From Nocardia niigatensis NBRC 100131 (GTDB lineage: Bacteria > Actinomycetota > Actinomycetes > Mycobacteriales > Mycobacteriaceae): DNA of 64,000 nucleotides. The first letter of the stretch is position 1, and each line of letters starts with the position of its first letter. Made by a program: the position numbers and the translations under genes. Below, piece by piece: positions 17,631 to 26,106 of the stretch. The notes beneath the pieces were generated by a model, which ran no database searches, was not told the DNA's origin, and saw nothing but the letters and a program-made list of their open reading frames with translations. The DNA is taken from assembly GCF_000308655.1 (NCBI RefSeq), contig NZ_BAGC01000048.1, positions 1-64,000 on the forward strand. The letters run 5' to 3'.

Positions 17631-18599
17631 TCAGAGCGAGTGGGCGTCGAGCCAGTCGCGGGCGACGGCGGAGGGGACGGCGCCCTGGTCGCGGACCATG
17701 TGGATCATGTCGGCGAGGTCGGTGGTGCCGAGTTCGCCGGCGACGTAGTTGAGTTTGCGGAGTTGCTGGTCGGTCAGGGCGGATTTGCGGATGACGGGGA
17801 GGACCATGGCGGCGCGGAAGGCGTAGTCGGGGTCGGCCAGCGGGGCGAGGTCGGCGCCGCCGTCGGTGCGGAAGGCGGGCGGGCCGGGCAGGACGGCCAG
17901 CTGGATCTCCCCGTCGGAGAGGGCTTTTCGCAGGTCCGTGTCGTTGGCGAAGGTGACGGAGTGGGTGATCGCGCAGTGGTAGACGGTGCGCAATGGGTCC
18001 AGGACGTCGCGCTGCGGGTCGAGCGGCGCGCGCTGGGCGTCCAGGGGCGCGCCGGTGTCGATGCCGAGAGTGAGCTCGGCACAGCGTGCGCCCAGGTCCG
18101 TCAGCGAGGACGGCATGCCGTCGGGACGCGAGACGGCGGCGACCACGGTGGGCCGCAGGTCGGTGCCGTCGGCGGGATCGGAGTCGACGACGCCTTCCGG
18201 AAGCGCCTTGGACAGTGCGGCATTCACCGCGTCCGGCTTGGTGGCGGTCGCGGTGGAGTCCAGGGCGGTCAGCAGATCTCCGCTGACATCGCCGAAGAGC
18301 GCGATCCGGTCGGCGTCGAGGGCCGCGAGCAGATCCGCGCGCTGCCCGATCCGACCCTCGACGCGGGTGCGCAGTCCGGTGCGGGCCAACGCGCCCGCGT
18401 AGATCTCGGCGATCATCATCGATTCCGCCGAATCCCCCGCGCCCACGGTCAATACCGACCCGGCGTCCGAGCTGCCGCAGGCCACCGCGGCCGCCGCGAC
18501 CGCGACGACCAGCAGCGCCGGCCCGAACCGGGACCGCCGTGCGAGGCGAGGCCGGGTGGCGCGACGGTCGCGCGGTGCGGAGGAGTCTGTGCCGAACAC
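17631..18599 (-). CDS. Substrate-binding lipoprotein, OpuAC/ProX family, divergent paralog
   Basis: 322 residues from GTG 18599; the frame is open to 18779 but the upstream part does not look coding. A hydrophobic signal LLVVAVAAAAVACGSS with a likely lipid-anchored Cys precedes LTVGAGDSAES. It aligns along its first 100 mature residues with the neighbouring ProX protein, including the shared STAT-x-PD-x-VNAAL-x-KAL. The conserved NFPES and PDYTG segments have become GDSAES and GDVSG, losing the Tyr that usually helps cage a quaternary amine. It has no permease of its own and may use the adjacent importer with another ligand. Confidence 0.75.
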   Translation of the reverse strand: MFGTDSSAPRDRRATRPRLARRSRFGPALLVVAVAAAAVACGSSDAGSVLTVGAGDSAESMMIAEIYAGALARTGLRTRVEGRIGQRADLLAALDADRIALFGDVSGDLLTALDSTATATKPDAVNAALSKALPEGVVDSDPADGTDLRPTVVAAVSRPDGMPSSLTDLGARCAELTLGIDTGAPLDAQRAPLDPQRDVLDPLRTVYHCAITHSVTFANDTDLRKALSDGEIQLAVLPGPPAFRTDGGADLAPLADPDYAFRAAMVLPVIRKSALTDQQLRKLNYVAGELGTTDLADMIHMVRDQGAVPSAVARDWLDAHSL

Positions 18600-18852
18600 G
18601 CGCAACAGTCTGCCGCCCCACCCCTCCCCCGCGCGCAACCGACCCGCGCGTGTGAATTTCGCGCAGCTCGAGCCGGGGGTTCCGGCGCCGGAAACGCCCC
18701 GGCAGGACGGCCCGACCCTATCCGCCAAATGCGCGAAACCAACCACGGGTAGGCAACGTTCGCGGGAAGACCCGGGCAATATGGACAGTTAGGTCTGTTT
18801 CAGGGGTGGCTGCCACCCCGCCCGCGCAGGCATCCCGCTCGGAAGGACGACA

Positions 18853-19842
18853 GTGCACTCGCTCATCTCCACGCGCGCCGACGGCAGGCGCACCGCCCGA
18901 ACCGTACTCCGAATTCTGGCCGCGTCGGTGGCGCTGGCCGCGGCCATGGCGCTGTCCGCCTGTGGCGGCTCCACGTCCAATCCGCTCGGCGGTGGCGGCG
19001 ACTGCGGTGGCGACGCCACCAAGCTGACCGTCGGCTCGGCCAACTTCCCGGAATCCGAGACGGTGGCCGACGTGTACGCGGAAGCGCTGCGCGCCAATGG
19101 TTTCAGCATCGACACCAAGCTCAATATCGGCAGCCGCGAAGCCTACGTCCCGGCGCTGAAGCAGTGCGCCATCGAGCTCATCCCCGACTACACCGGCAAT
19201 CTGCTGCAGTACCTGGACAAGTCGAGCACCGCCACCACTCCCGACGAGGTGAACGCCGCGCTGACCAAGGCACTCGGCGATCAGCTCGCGATCGGCGCCC
19301 CCGCACCCGGTGAGGACTCGGACGCGGTCGTGGTCACCAAGGCCACCGCCGAGAGGTGGAATCTGACCAGCATCGCCGATCTGGCCGCGCACTCGGCCGA
19401 GGTGAAACTGGCCGCGCCCGCGGAGTTCTCCGAGCGTCCCGGCGGCCTGCCCGGTCTGAAGAAGAACTACGGCCTGGACATCGCGGCCGCGAACTTCGTG
19501 CCGATCGCCGACGGCGGCGGCCCCGCGACCGTGAAGGCCCTCACCGACGGCCAGGTCATCGCCGCCGACATCTTCACCACCTCCCCCGCCATCGCCGCCG
19601 ACAACCTGGTGGTGCTGACCGACCCGAAGCACAACTTCCCGCCGCAGAACGTGGTGCCGCTCTACAACACGGCCAAGAAGAGCGACAAGCTGACGAAGGT
19701 GCTTAACGCGGTCTCGGCGAAACTGACCACGGCCGAGCTCATCTCGCTCAATACCGCGGTCTCCGGCAGCAGCAAGACCGAACCGGCCGCCGCCGCCAAG
19801 CAGTGGGTGGCCGCGCAGGGGCTCGACAAGCCGATCGTCTAG
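18853..19842 (+). CDS. proX: Glycine betaine/choline-type ABC substrate-binding lipoprotein
   Basis: 329 residues, exported and lipid-anchored: basic N-terminus, hydrophobic helix and lipobox ALSAC. The mature protein has SANFPESETVADVYAEAL and IPDYTGNLL, both typical of OsmF/OpuCC-type proteins that bind compatible solutes. AAGGA lies 5 bases before GTG 18853. It opens the operon proX-proV-proW-proZ, with 15 bases to the ATPase gene. The likely role is uptake of glycine betaine or related osmolytes; the exact ligand is not shown. Confidence 0.88.
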   Translation: MHSLISTRADGRRTARTVLRILAASVALAAAMALSACGGSTSNPLGGGGDCGGDATKLTVGSANFPESETVADVYAEALRANGFSIDTKLNIGSREAYVPALKQCAIELIPDYTGNLLQYLDKSSTATTPDEVNAALTKALGDQLAIGAPAPGEDSDAVVVTKATAERWNLTSIADLAAHSAEVKLAAPAEFSERPGGLPGLKKNYGLDIAAANFVPIADGGGPATVKALTDGQVIAADIFTTSPAIAADNLVVLTDPKHNFPPQNVVPLYNTAKKSDKLTKVLNAVSAKLTTAELISLNTAVSGSSKTEPAAAAKQWVAAQGLDKPIV

Positions 19843-19857
19843 GAAGGCCCGAACACG

Positions 19858-21003
19858 GTGTCCGACATCGAATTCACCGGCGTCAGCAAGACGTACCCGG
19901 ACGGCACCACCGCCGTCCACAGCCTCGACCTGCGTATCGAATCCGGGTCGTTCACCGTGTTCGTCGGGCCGTCCGGCTGCGGCAAGACCACCTCCATGCG
20001 CATGATCAACCGTATGATCGGCCCCAGCTCGGGGACGATCACCGTTGGCGGGCAGGACATCTCGCGCGTAGACGCGGTCGAGCTGCGACTCGGCATCGGC
20101 TACGTGATCCAGAACGCGGGCCTGCTCCCGCACCGCACCGTGGTCGACAATGTGGCGACCGTGCCGGTGCTGCGCGGGCAGTCCCGCCGCGCGGCCCGCA
20201 AGGCGGCGCTCGAGGTGATGGACCGGGTCGGCCTGGATCGCGGGCTGGCGCAACGCTATCCGGCGCAATTGTCCGGCGGGCAGCAGCAGCGCGTGGGCGT
20301 GGCCCGGGCGCTGGCCGCGGACCCGCCGATCCTGCTGATGGACGAGCCGTTCAGCGCCGTCGACCCGGTGGTGCGCACCGAACTGCAGAACGAGATGCTG
20401 CGCCTGCAGGCCGAACTGCACAAGACCATCGTCTTCGTCACCCACGACATCGACGAGGCCATCAAGCTCGGCGACCACCTCGCCGTCTTCGGGCCGGGCG
20501 GCTACCTCCAGCAGCACGATGTGCCCCGGACCGTACTCGCCCAGCCCGCCACCGATTTCGTGGCCGGCTTCGTGGGCCGCGATCGCGGCTACCGGGAACT
20601 GTCCTTCCGGGCCGCCGGCGCCGTTCCGCTGCACGAACTTTCGACGATCACCCCGGAGGAGGTCCCGGACATCCGCCTGGGGAAGGGCGAATGGCGGCTG
20701 GTCATCGACCGGGCCAAGCGCCCCATGGGCTGGATCGACACCACCGGCGTGGAGGGCGTGCGCGCCGGGCACGCGCTCGCCGACAGCATGGCCGCGGGCG
20801 GCTCGCTGTTCCCGGAGGGCGGCGACCTGCGCCAGGCCCTCGACTCCGCCATCTCCTCGCCTTCGGAAATCGGTGTGGCCATTGATGCTTCCGGCGCGGC
20901 GGTGGGCGCGATCTTCGCCCGCGACGTGCTCGAGCAGCTGCACCACCAGCGCACCGCCGAGGACGCCGAACGCAACCGGGTCTTCTTCGAGGAGACCAGG
21001 TGA
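19858..21003 (+). CDS. proV: ABC transporter ATP-binding protein, quaternary-amine uptake
   Basis: 381 residues. Walker A is GPSGCGKTTSM, the signature is LSGGQQQRVGVARAL, Walker B is ILLMDEPFSAVD, and the switch His is in VFVTHDIDEA. The last 130 residues form a regulatory CBS-like region, as in OpuA/ProV-type ATPases that respond to ionic strength. GTG 19858 follows AGGAAGG. Its stop overlaps the start of the first permease gene (GTGA), indicating translational coupling. Confidence 0.92.
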   Translation: MSDIEFTGVSKTYPDGTTAVHSLDLRIESGSFTVFVGPSGCGKTTSMRMINRMIGPSSGTITVGGQDISRVDAVELRLGIGYVIQNAGLLPHRTVVDNVATVPVLRGQSRRAARKAALEVMDRVGLDRGLAQRYPAQLSGGQQQRVGVARALAADPPILLMDEPFSAVDPVVRTELQNEMLRLQAELHKTIVFVTHDIDEAIKLGDHLAVFGPGGYLQQHDVPRTVLAQPATDFVAGFVGRDRGYRELSFRAAGAVPLHELSTITPEEVPDIRLGKGEWRLVIDRAKRPMGWIDTTGVEGVRAGHALADSMAAGGSLFPEGGDLRQALDSAISSPSEIGVAIDASGAAVGAIFARDVLEQLHHQRTAEDAERNRVFFEETR

Positions 21004-21641
21004 GATACCTGATCGATAATTTCGACGAGATCGCCGGATACGCCCGCACCCATCTGTATCTGGCGCTGCTGCCGCTGTTGCTGGGCCTGGTGATCGCGAT
21101 CCCGGCGGGCGCACTGGCGCATCGGGCGCGCTGGCTGCGGCGGGTCACCACCACTGCGGCCAGCGTCGCGTACACGATTCCGTCGCTGGCGCTGTTCGTC
21201 ATCATTCCGCCGCTGCTGGGCATCGGGGTGATCGATCCGCTGAATGTGGTGATCGCCCTGACCATCTACTCGGTAGCGCTGCTGATCACCGCGGTCCCGG
21301 CCGCCCTGGATTCGGTGCCCGCCGACACCCTCGACGCCGCGGACGCCATCGGCTACCCGCGCTGGCGTCGGCTGCTCACCGTCGACTTCCCGCTCGCCCT
21401 ACCGGTTTTCATGGCCAACCTGCGGGTCGTGGCCGTCACCAATATCTCCATGGTGACCGTCGGCGCGCTGATCGGCGTGGGCGGGCTCGGCAAGCTGTTC
21501 ACCCAGGGCTATCAGCGCGACTACCCGGACGAGATCGTCGCGGGCGTCATCGTCGTGCTGGTGCTGGCGCTGATCGTGGACCGCGCGCTGTACCTGGTGG
21601 GCCGGGTGGCGACGCCGTGGCTGAAAGGACGTGCGGCGTGA
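21000..21641 (+). CDS. proW: ABC transporter permease, quaternary-amine uptake
   Basis: 213 residues with five to six membrane helices. The binding-protein-dependent loop contains LDAADAIGYPRWRRL, the EAA-like segment that contacts the ATPase, followed by NISMVTVGALIGVGGLG. The GTG start at 21000 overlaps the ATPase stop, and its own stop overlaps the start of the second permease. Two separate permease genes, as here, are the OpuB/OpuC or mycobacterial ProW/ProZ arrangement. Confidence 0.9.
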   Translation: MRYLIDNFDEIAGYARTHLYLALLPLLLGLVIAIPAGALAHRARWLRRVTTTAASVAYTIPSLALFVIIPPLLGIGVIDPLNVVIALTIYSVALLITAVPAALDSVPADTLDAADAIGYPRWRRLLTVDFPLALPVFMANLRVVAVTNISMVTVGALIGVGGLGKLFTQGYQRDYPDEIVAGVIVVLVLALIVDRALYLVGRVATPWLKGRAA

Positions 21642-22354
21642 ACCTTTTCGTCGATGCCTGGCATTTCCTCACCACCGGCGCGAACTGGTCCGGCCCGGCC
21701 GGCATCGGGCGGCGCATCCTCGAGCATCTCTGGTACAGCCTGCTGGCCGTGGGCCTGTCGGCGGTGATCGCGGTGCCGATCGGCCTGCTGATCGGGCACA
21801 CCCGGCGCGGCTCGGCGCTCATCGTCGGCTTCGCCAATTCCATGCGCGCACTGCCGACGCTGGGCGTGCTCACCTTCGTGGTGCTGCTCATGGGCCTGGG
21901 CTTGGCCCCGCCGCTGCTGGCGTTGCTGACGGTGGGCATTCCGCCGCTGCTGGCCGGCGCGTACGCGGGTATCGCGAACGTGGACCCGATCGTGGTGGAC
22001 GCCTCGCGGGCCATGGGCATGAGCGAACCCCGGGTGCTGCTGCGGGTCGAGCTGCCCAACGCCCTGCCGGTCCTGCTCAGCGGCCTGCGCGCGGCCACCC
22101 TGCAGGTGGTGGCGACCGCGACCATCGCCGCCTACGTGAATCTGGGCGGGCTGGGCCGCTACATCTTCGACGGCATCAGCCTCTACCGCTACGACAAGGT
22201 GCTGGTGGGCGCGATCCTGGTGGCCGCGCTGGCGCTGACGCTGGATGGCCTGCTGGCGTTCGTGGTGTGGCTGAGCGTGCCGGGCACGGGCCGCCTGCGC
22301 CGTCTCACGGGCCGCTTCCAGAGCTCAGACCAAGGCCAGCCAGTCCGATATTGA
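21638..22354 (+). CDS. proZ: ABC transporter permease, quaternary-amine uptake
   Basis: 238 residues with about six helices. DASRAMGMSEPRVLLRVELP is the EAA-like coupling loop, and LQVVATATIAAYVNLGGLG is the conserved following helix. GTG 21638 is chosen because GAAAGGA (21623-21629) precedes it and it overlaps the proW stop by four bases. It is the last gene of the importer operon and is paired with ProW as the other half of the channel. Confidence 0.9.
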   Translation: MNLFVDAWHFLTTGANWSGPAGIGRRILEHLWYSLLAVGLSAVIAVPIGLLIGHTRRGSALIVGFANSMRALPTLGVLTFVVLLMGLGLAPPLLALLTVGIPPLLAGAYAGIANVDPIVVDASRAMGMSEPRVLLRVELPNALPVLLSGLRAATLQVVATATIAAYVNLGGLGRYIFDGISLYRYDKVLVGAILVAALALTLDGLLAFVVWLSVPGTGRLRRLTGRFQSSDQGQPVRY

Positions 22355-22416
22355 CCTCCGGTGTGATCGGGGTCACGATGTCTCGTGGCACACCCATCCC
22401 GAGACAGGAGGTTGCA

Positions 22417-22839
22417 GTGAAGGCTCGCGACATCATGCACCGGAGTGCGGAATGCATCCCCGCTGATGAAACCCTGGATCGCGCCGCACAGCTGATGCGC
22501 AACATGGACGTCGGCGCACTTCCCATCTGCGACGGTGACGCGTTGATCGGAATGCTCACCGACCGCGACATCGTCGTGCACTGCATCGCCATGGGCCACG
22601 ACCCGAGCCGGGTCCGGGCCGGTGATCTGGCTCAGGGCCGCGTGTGGTCGGTGGACGTCGACACCGATCTGAGCACCGTCCTCGACGTCATGGAACAGAA
22701 CCAGATCAAGCGCATGCCGGTGCTCAATATGCGCAAGGGCAACCAGCTGGTCGGCATGATCTGTGAATCCGACCTGGCCAAGAACATCGACGACAAGCAG
22801 CTGGCCGAATTCATCACTGCCATCGCGATCCCGCACTGA
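22417..22839 (+). CDS. CBS-domain pair protein (Hrp1-like)
   Basis: 140 residues made of two CBS motifs. The first covers about 5-60 (ARDIMHRSAECIPADETL to GMLTDRDIV), the second about 75-130 (LDVMEQNQIKRMPVLN to VGMICESDL). Stand-alone CBS pairs bind adenosine nucleotides; the mycobacterial relative Hrp1 (143 aa) is hypoxia-induced. AGGAGG (22406-22411) precedes GTG 22417. It follows the importer operon after 62 bases but seems to have its own leader. I see no clear DosR box upstream. Confidence 0.88.
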   Translation: MKARDIMHRSAECIPADETLDRAAQLMRNMDVGALPICDGDALIGMLTDRDIVVHCIAMGHDPSRVRAGDLAQGRVWSVDVDTDLSTVLDVMEQNQIKRMPVLNMRKGNQLVGMICESDLAKNIDDKQLAEFITAIAIPH

Positions 22840-22896
22840 CCCCGGAAGCGTCCCGGTTCGCAGCGGATTCACAGCCACAGGCCGGAGAATTGCCGC

Positions 22897-23568
22897 GTGC
22901 AACCGGGACGCATTCTTGTCATCGAAGACGCCGAGGCCATTCGGGCCGCGGTGGGAGCCGGTCTGTCCGCCGGCGGGCACGAAGTGCTCACCCGCGCGGA
23001 CGGCCGCCTGCTGGAACAGGACCTGGCCCAGTTCCGGCCCGATGTGGTCGTCCTCGACGTGATGCTGCCCGGCCGCGACGGTTTCGCCCTGCTGGAATCG
23101 GTGCGGGCGCGCTCGGCGGCGGGCGTGGTCATGCTCACCGCCCGCGACGGCGTCGAGGACCGGGTACGCGGGCTGCGCGCCGGATCCGACGACTACGTGG
23201 TGAAGCCGTTCGACCTCATCGAATTGGTGGCGCGGGTGGACGCGCTGCTGCGGCGGATGGGAAAACTCCAGAGCCGCATCATGATCGGCGACCTCGAGGT
23301 GGATGTGGACGCCGGGAGCGCGCGGCGGGCCGGGAGCGAACTCACCCTCACCGCCACCGAGTTCAAGCTGCTGGCGTACCTGGCCGCACAGCGGGACCGG
23401 GTGGTCACCAAGACCCAGATCCTCACCGCCGTCTGGGGATACGAGGACTACGACCCCAATCTGGTCGAGGTGCACGTGAGCGCGCTGCGCCGCAAGCTCG
23501 AGGAACACGGTGAACGGGTGGTGCACACCGTGCGCGGGCTCGGCTACACGCTGCGGGTGCCGCGGTGA
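22897..23568 (+). CDS. OmpR-family response regulator
   Basis: 223 residues. The receiver domain (1-115) has the acidic pair in VIEDAEAI, the phospho-acceptor Asp in VVLDVMLPGRDG and the Lys in YVVKPF. The C-terminal winged helix (125-220) has LTATEFKLLAYLAAQ and VEVHVSALRRKL. The start is GTG 22897. It overlaps the histidine kinase gene by four bases, so the pair is translationally coupled. The CTGAAG direct repeats at 24941-24985 are its likely target site. Confidence 0.93.
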   Translation: MQPGRILVIEDAEAIRAAVGAGLSAGGHEVLTRADGRLLEQDLAQFRPDVVVLDVMLPGRDGFALLESVRARSAAGVVMLTARDGVEDRVRGLRAGSDDYVVKPFDLIELVARVDALLRRMGKLQSRIMIGDLEVDVDAGSARRAGSELTLTATEFKLLAYLAAQRDRVVTKTQILTAVWGYEDYDPNLVEVHVSALRRKLEEHGERVVHTVRGLGYTLRVPR

Positions 23569-24944
23569 GAACGGTCTCGCTGCGTGTCCGCGTAACCCTC
23601 ACGGCCGCACTGGTTTCCGGCATCGTGCTGGTCCTGGTCGCGTTGAGCGTGCACACGCTGTTCGGGCTGGTGGTGACCCGCAGCGAGAACACGGTGCTCA
23701 CCGACCGCGCCCAGCTGGCCAGACAGCTCGCGCAGGAGGGGGTTTCGCCGGAGAACCTGATCGCCCGGGTCGACACGCATTCGGTGCGGGTCCGGCTGGT
23801 GCTGCCCGACGGGCACACCTACGGCAGCCTCGACCACCGGCTCGCGGAGGACAGCACCACCAAGACCCGCGTCATCAAACTCGCCGGGCCGGGCACCCTC
23901 AACGACGGCCGGCTCATCCTCCAGGTGGACACCCCACTGATCGCCCGGGTGCAGTCCCGGCTGGGATTTCTGCTGATCCTGGCCACCACCGGCGCCATCG
24001 CGGTGATCTCCCTCGGACTCTGGTTCGGGGTGCGGCGGGCGCTCGCGCCGCTGGACGCCATGACGCGGCTGGCCCGCGATATCGCACACGGGCACCTCGG
24101 CCGCCGTCTCGAACCCTCCCGCACCGACACCGAATTGGGCCGCACCGCAGCCGCTTTCGACGAGATGCTGGACGCGCTGGAGGGCGCGCTGCGCAATACC
24201 GCCGCCGCCGAGGCTCGTGCCCGCGCCTCCGAACAGCGCATCCGGGTGTTCGTCGGCGACGCCGCGCACGAACTGCGCACCCCCATCACCGGCGTGCGCT
24301 CGCTGGCCGAGGCCGTGTTCCAGCAGCCCGCGGACACCGATCCCGAGGACCGGCAGCGCATGCTGCTGCTCCTGGTCCGCGAGACGCAGCGGGCGGGCCG
24401 CCTGGTCGACGACCTGCTGGACCTGGCCCGTATCGACGCCGGCCTGCACCTGCGGCTCGAACCGGTCGACCTGCACACGCTGACCGCCACGCACCTGGAT
24501 CGCATGCGAATGCTGCACCCGCACACCGAATTCCGGCTCACCGGTGCGGCCGTCACCGTGCCCGCGGATCCCGAGCGGATCACTCAGATCCTCACCAACC
24601 TGTTCACCAATGCCTGCCAGGCCATGAAGGACCACGGCAGCGTGACCGTCGACCTGCGCGAGCACGACGGCGTCGTGGACCTCGTCGTCACCGACTCCGG
24701 CCCCGGCATTCCGGCCACGGATCGCGAACGGATCTTCGACCGGCTGGTCCGTCTCGACTCCGCCCGCGACACTCGCCCCGACGGCTCCGGCCTGGGCCTG
24801 GCCATCGCGCGCGGCCTGGCCCGCGCCCACGGCGGCGACCTGACCTGCGCCGACCCCACACCTGGCGCAACCGGAGCGGTCTTCGTCCTCCGGCTGCCGC
24901 GCGGTGCCGGACCGACTCACCCGTCATTGCCCGAACGCGCCTGA
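23565..24944 (+). CDS. Two-component sensor histidine kinase
   Basis: 459 residues. A first membrane helix (about 12-35) and a second (about 130-155) bracket an extracytoplasmic sensor of about 95 residues. A HAMP linker follows with RRALAPLDAMTRLARDIAHG. HisKA carries the phospho-accepting His in DAAHELRTPITG. The ATPase has N box LTNLFTNACQAM, G1 VTDSGPGIP and G2 GSGLGLAIA. The signal is unknown. The next gene, a hemophore, suggests heme, iron or envelope stress. Confidence 0.93.
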   Translation: MRTVSLRVRVTLTAALVSGIVLVLVALSVHTLFGLVVTRSENTVLTDRAQLARQLAQEGVSPENLIARVDTHSVRVRLVLPDGHTYGSLDHRLAEDSTTKTRVIKLAGPGTLNDGRLILQVDTPLIARVQSRLGFLLILATTGAIAVISLGLWFGVRRALAPLDAMTRLARDIAHGHLGRRLEPSRTDTELGRTAAAFDEMLDALEGALRNTAAAEARARASEQRIRVFVGDAAHELRTPITGVRSLAEAVFQQPADTDPEDRQRMLLLLVRETQRAGRLVDDLLDLARIDAGLHLRLEPVDLHTLTATHLDRMRMLHPHTEFRLTGAAVTVPADPERITQILTNLFTNACQAMKDHGSVTVDLREHDGVVDLVVTDSGPGIPATDRERIFDRLVRLDSARDTRPDGSGLGLAIARGLARAHGGDLTCADPTPGATGAVFVLRLPRGAGPTHPSLPERA

Positions 24945-25009
24945 AGATCACCGCCTGAGCGCGGCTGAAGATCACCTGAAGATGGCCGGCCGATTCAGGC
25001 CGCCTTCAG
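24941..25009 (+). promoter_or_regulatory. CTGAAG direct-repeat array before the hemophore gene
   Basis: CTGAAGATCACC occurs at 24941-24952 and 24965-24976, with a third copy CTGAAGATGG at 24976-24985. An inverted CTTCAG lies at 25004-25009. The 24965-to-24976 spacing is 11 bases, one helical turn, as expected for tandem OmpR-family dimers. The first copy overlaps the kinase stop codon. This suggests that the upstream regulator controls the hemophore gene starting at 25061. Confidence 0.65.
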
Positions 25010-25060
25010 CTTGCCGGGGCAGATTCGGTGGGGAACCGAACCCACGAACCTGGAGTGAGA

Positions 25061-25393
25061 ATGAAACGCACCCTTGCCGCGGTCCTCGCCGGGGCCGCCG
25101 GAGCGGCCGCCATCGCCCTGGCCGTGCCCGGCACCGCCTCCGCCGACACCCCGCAGTGCGGCCCCCAGGCCGCCGCCGCGGCCCACGCGGACGCCGCCCC
25201 CAAGGTGGCCGCCTACCTGGCGCAGCACCCGGACGTGGCCGCCGAGATCGCCAAGGTGAAGGCCCTGCCCAAGGACCAGCGCCGCGCCGAACTGAAGGCG
25301 TGGCGTCAGGCCAACCCGCAGGAGGCGCAGGACCTGAAGGCGGCCCGCCAGGCCGTCATCGACTATCACCAGGCCTGCGGCCGGCACAAGTAA
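25061..25393 (+). CDS. Secreted hemophore-type heme-binding protein
   Basis: 110 residues. A signal peptide (1-28, ending GTASA before DTPQ) is followed by an Ala-rich all-helical domain containing YLAQHPDVAAEIAKVK and QANPQEAQDLKAARQ. One Cys near each end of the mature chain (PQC and QAC) could form a disulfide. This fits the mycobacterial hemophore (Rv0203-like) family, which carries heme outside the cell. GGAGTGAG precedes ATG 25061. The two-component system just upstream and the direct repeats between suggest a shared pathway. Heme ligands cannot be assigned by eye. Confidence 0.75.
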   Translation: MKRTLAAVLAGAAGAAAIALAVPGTASADTPQCGPQAAAAAHADAAPKVAAYLAQHPDVAAEIAKVKALPKDQRRAELKAWRQANPQEAQDLKAARQAVIDYHQACGRHK

Positions 25394-25502
25394 GCCCGCA
25401 CCACCGCGCATCCATGTCCCGCGAGCGCCCGCCACCGAGCCTCATCCCTCGCCTGCTCGGCCGCCGGGCGACTGCCCTCGCGAGTCGTGAGGCGCGGGCC
25501 CT

Positions 25503-25543
25503 GACCGGAGGGCGCCGATCCCTGGGATCGGCACCCTCCGGTC
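25503..25543 (+). terminator. Strong hairpin, probable terminator
   Basis: The arms 25503-25520 and 25526-25543 pair over 18 bp with one mismatch and a 5-base loop, followed by GCGTTTC. It lies 110 bases after the hemophore stop and could end that transcript. Confidence 0.6.
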
Positions 25544-25893
25544 GCGTTTCGGGAGTTCCGCGGGGCGGCAGCCTGTCTCACACCGGGCGGCTACTGGACG
25601 TCGAGGTGGAAGGGATGTCGCCATCACCGGGCCCGCTTCGGATGCGGCCGCATCGCGGGCCGTTGATGCGCGGCAGGCCGGGCGGCAACGCCAGCACATC
25701 GATGGGCCGTGGCGGTGTGCTGGGCTGTTCCCCGCCCGAACCCGTACCCATCCCCCGCCGCCCTCCACGATGTGGTCTCGATTTTCATCGACGACCATGA
25801 AGCGTGCGGCCGGCACGAATAGGCGACCACCGAGTGCTGGCCCGGTCGAAATGTACTGAACCCGTCCGCGTTTCAGCAACGCCGCCCGATCGG
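25544..25893. other. Non-coding gap, no convincing gene
   Basis: About 350 bases between the hairpin and the DUF397 gene. Frames on both strands are open but lack ribosome-binding sites and recognisable motifs, and their composition looks non-coding. This marks the left edge of the accessory region. No repeats or RNA genes were seen. Confidence 0.5.
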
Positions 25894-26106
25894 TCAGGCG
25901 CGGCCCAGGTCGAACTTCCCCGTCCTGACCGCGCCGACGAAAGCATCCCACTGACCGGCGGTGAAAACGTGCGCCGGCCCGGCGGGATTCTTCGAGTCAC
26001 GGACACCGACCCTGCCCCCGGCAAGGAATGCGGCCTCGACGCACTCCTTGCCGCCGCCCGACTTGCTGCTCTTGAACCAAAGCGCTTCGCGTAGTTCGTC
26101 GTTCAC
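25894..26106 (-). CDS. DUF397 protein (Scr-type toxin-antitoxin partner)
   Basis: 70 residues with the DUF397 pattern: LWFKSSKSGGGKECVEAAFL, VRDSKNPAGP and FTAGQWDAFVGAV. In streptomycetes and nocardiae such proteins are encoded just after an XRE/DUF5753 regulator, and the pairs are described as Scr-type toxin-antitoxin-like modules. The start codon overlaps the stop of that regulator by four bases (26103-26106). Whether this copy is toxic cannot be read from sequence. Confidence 0.9.
   Translation of the reverse strand: MNDELREALWFKSSKSGGGKECVEAAFLAGGRVGVRDSKNPAGPAHVFTAGQWDAFVGAVRTGKFDLGRA

Noticed and set aside
22352..22375. TGACC...GGTCA repeat before the CBS-pair gene as a DosR-type box
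   Set aside because: The arms are only 5 bp with 14 bases between and do not match the DosR consensus.
25442..25951. 169-codon minus-strand frame in the gap before DUF397
   Set aside because: No ribosome-binding site or motif, overlaps the terminator hairpin, and Arg/Pro-rich composition.
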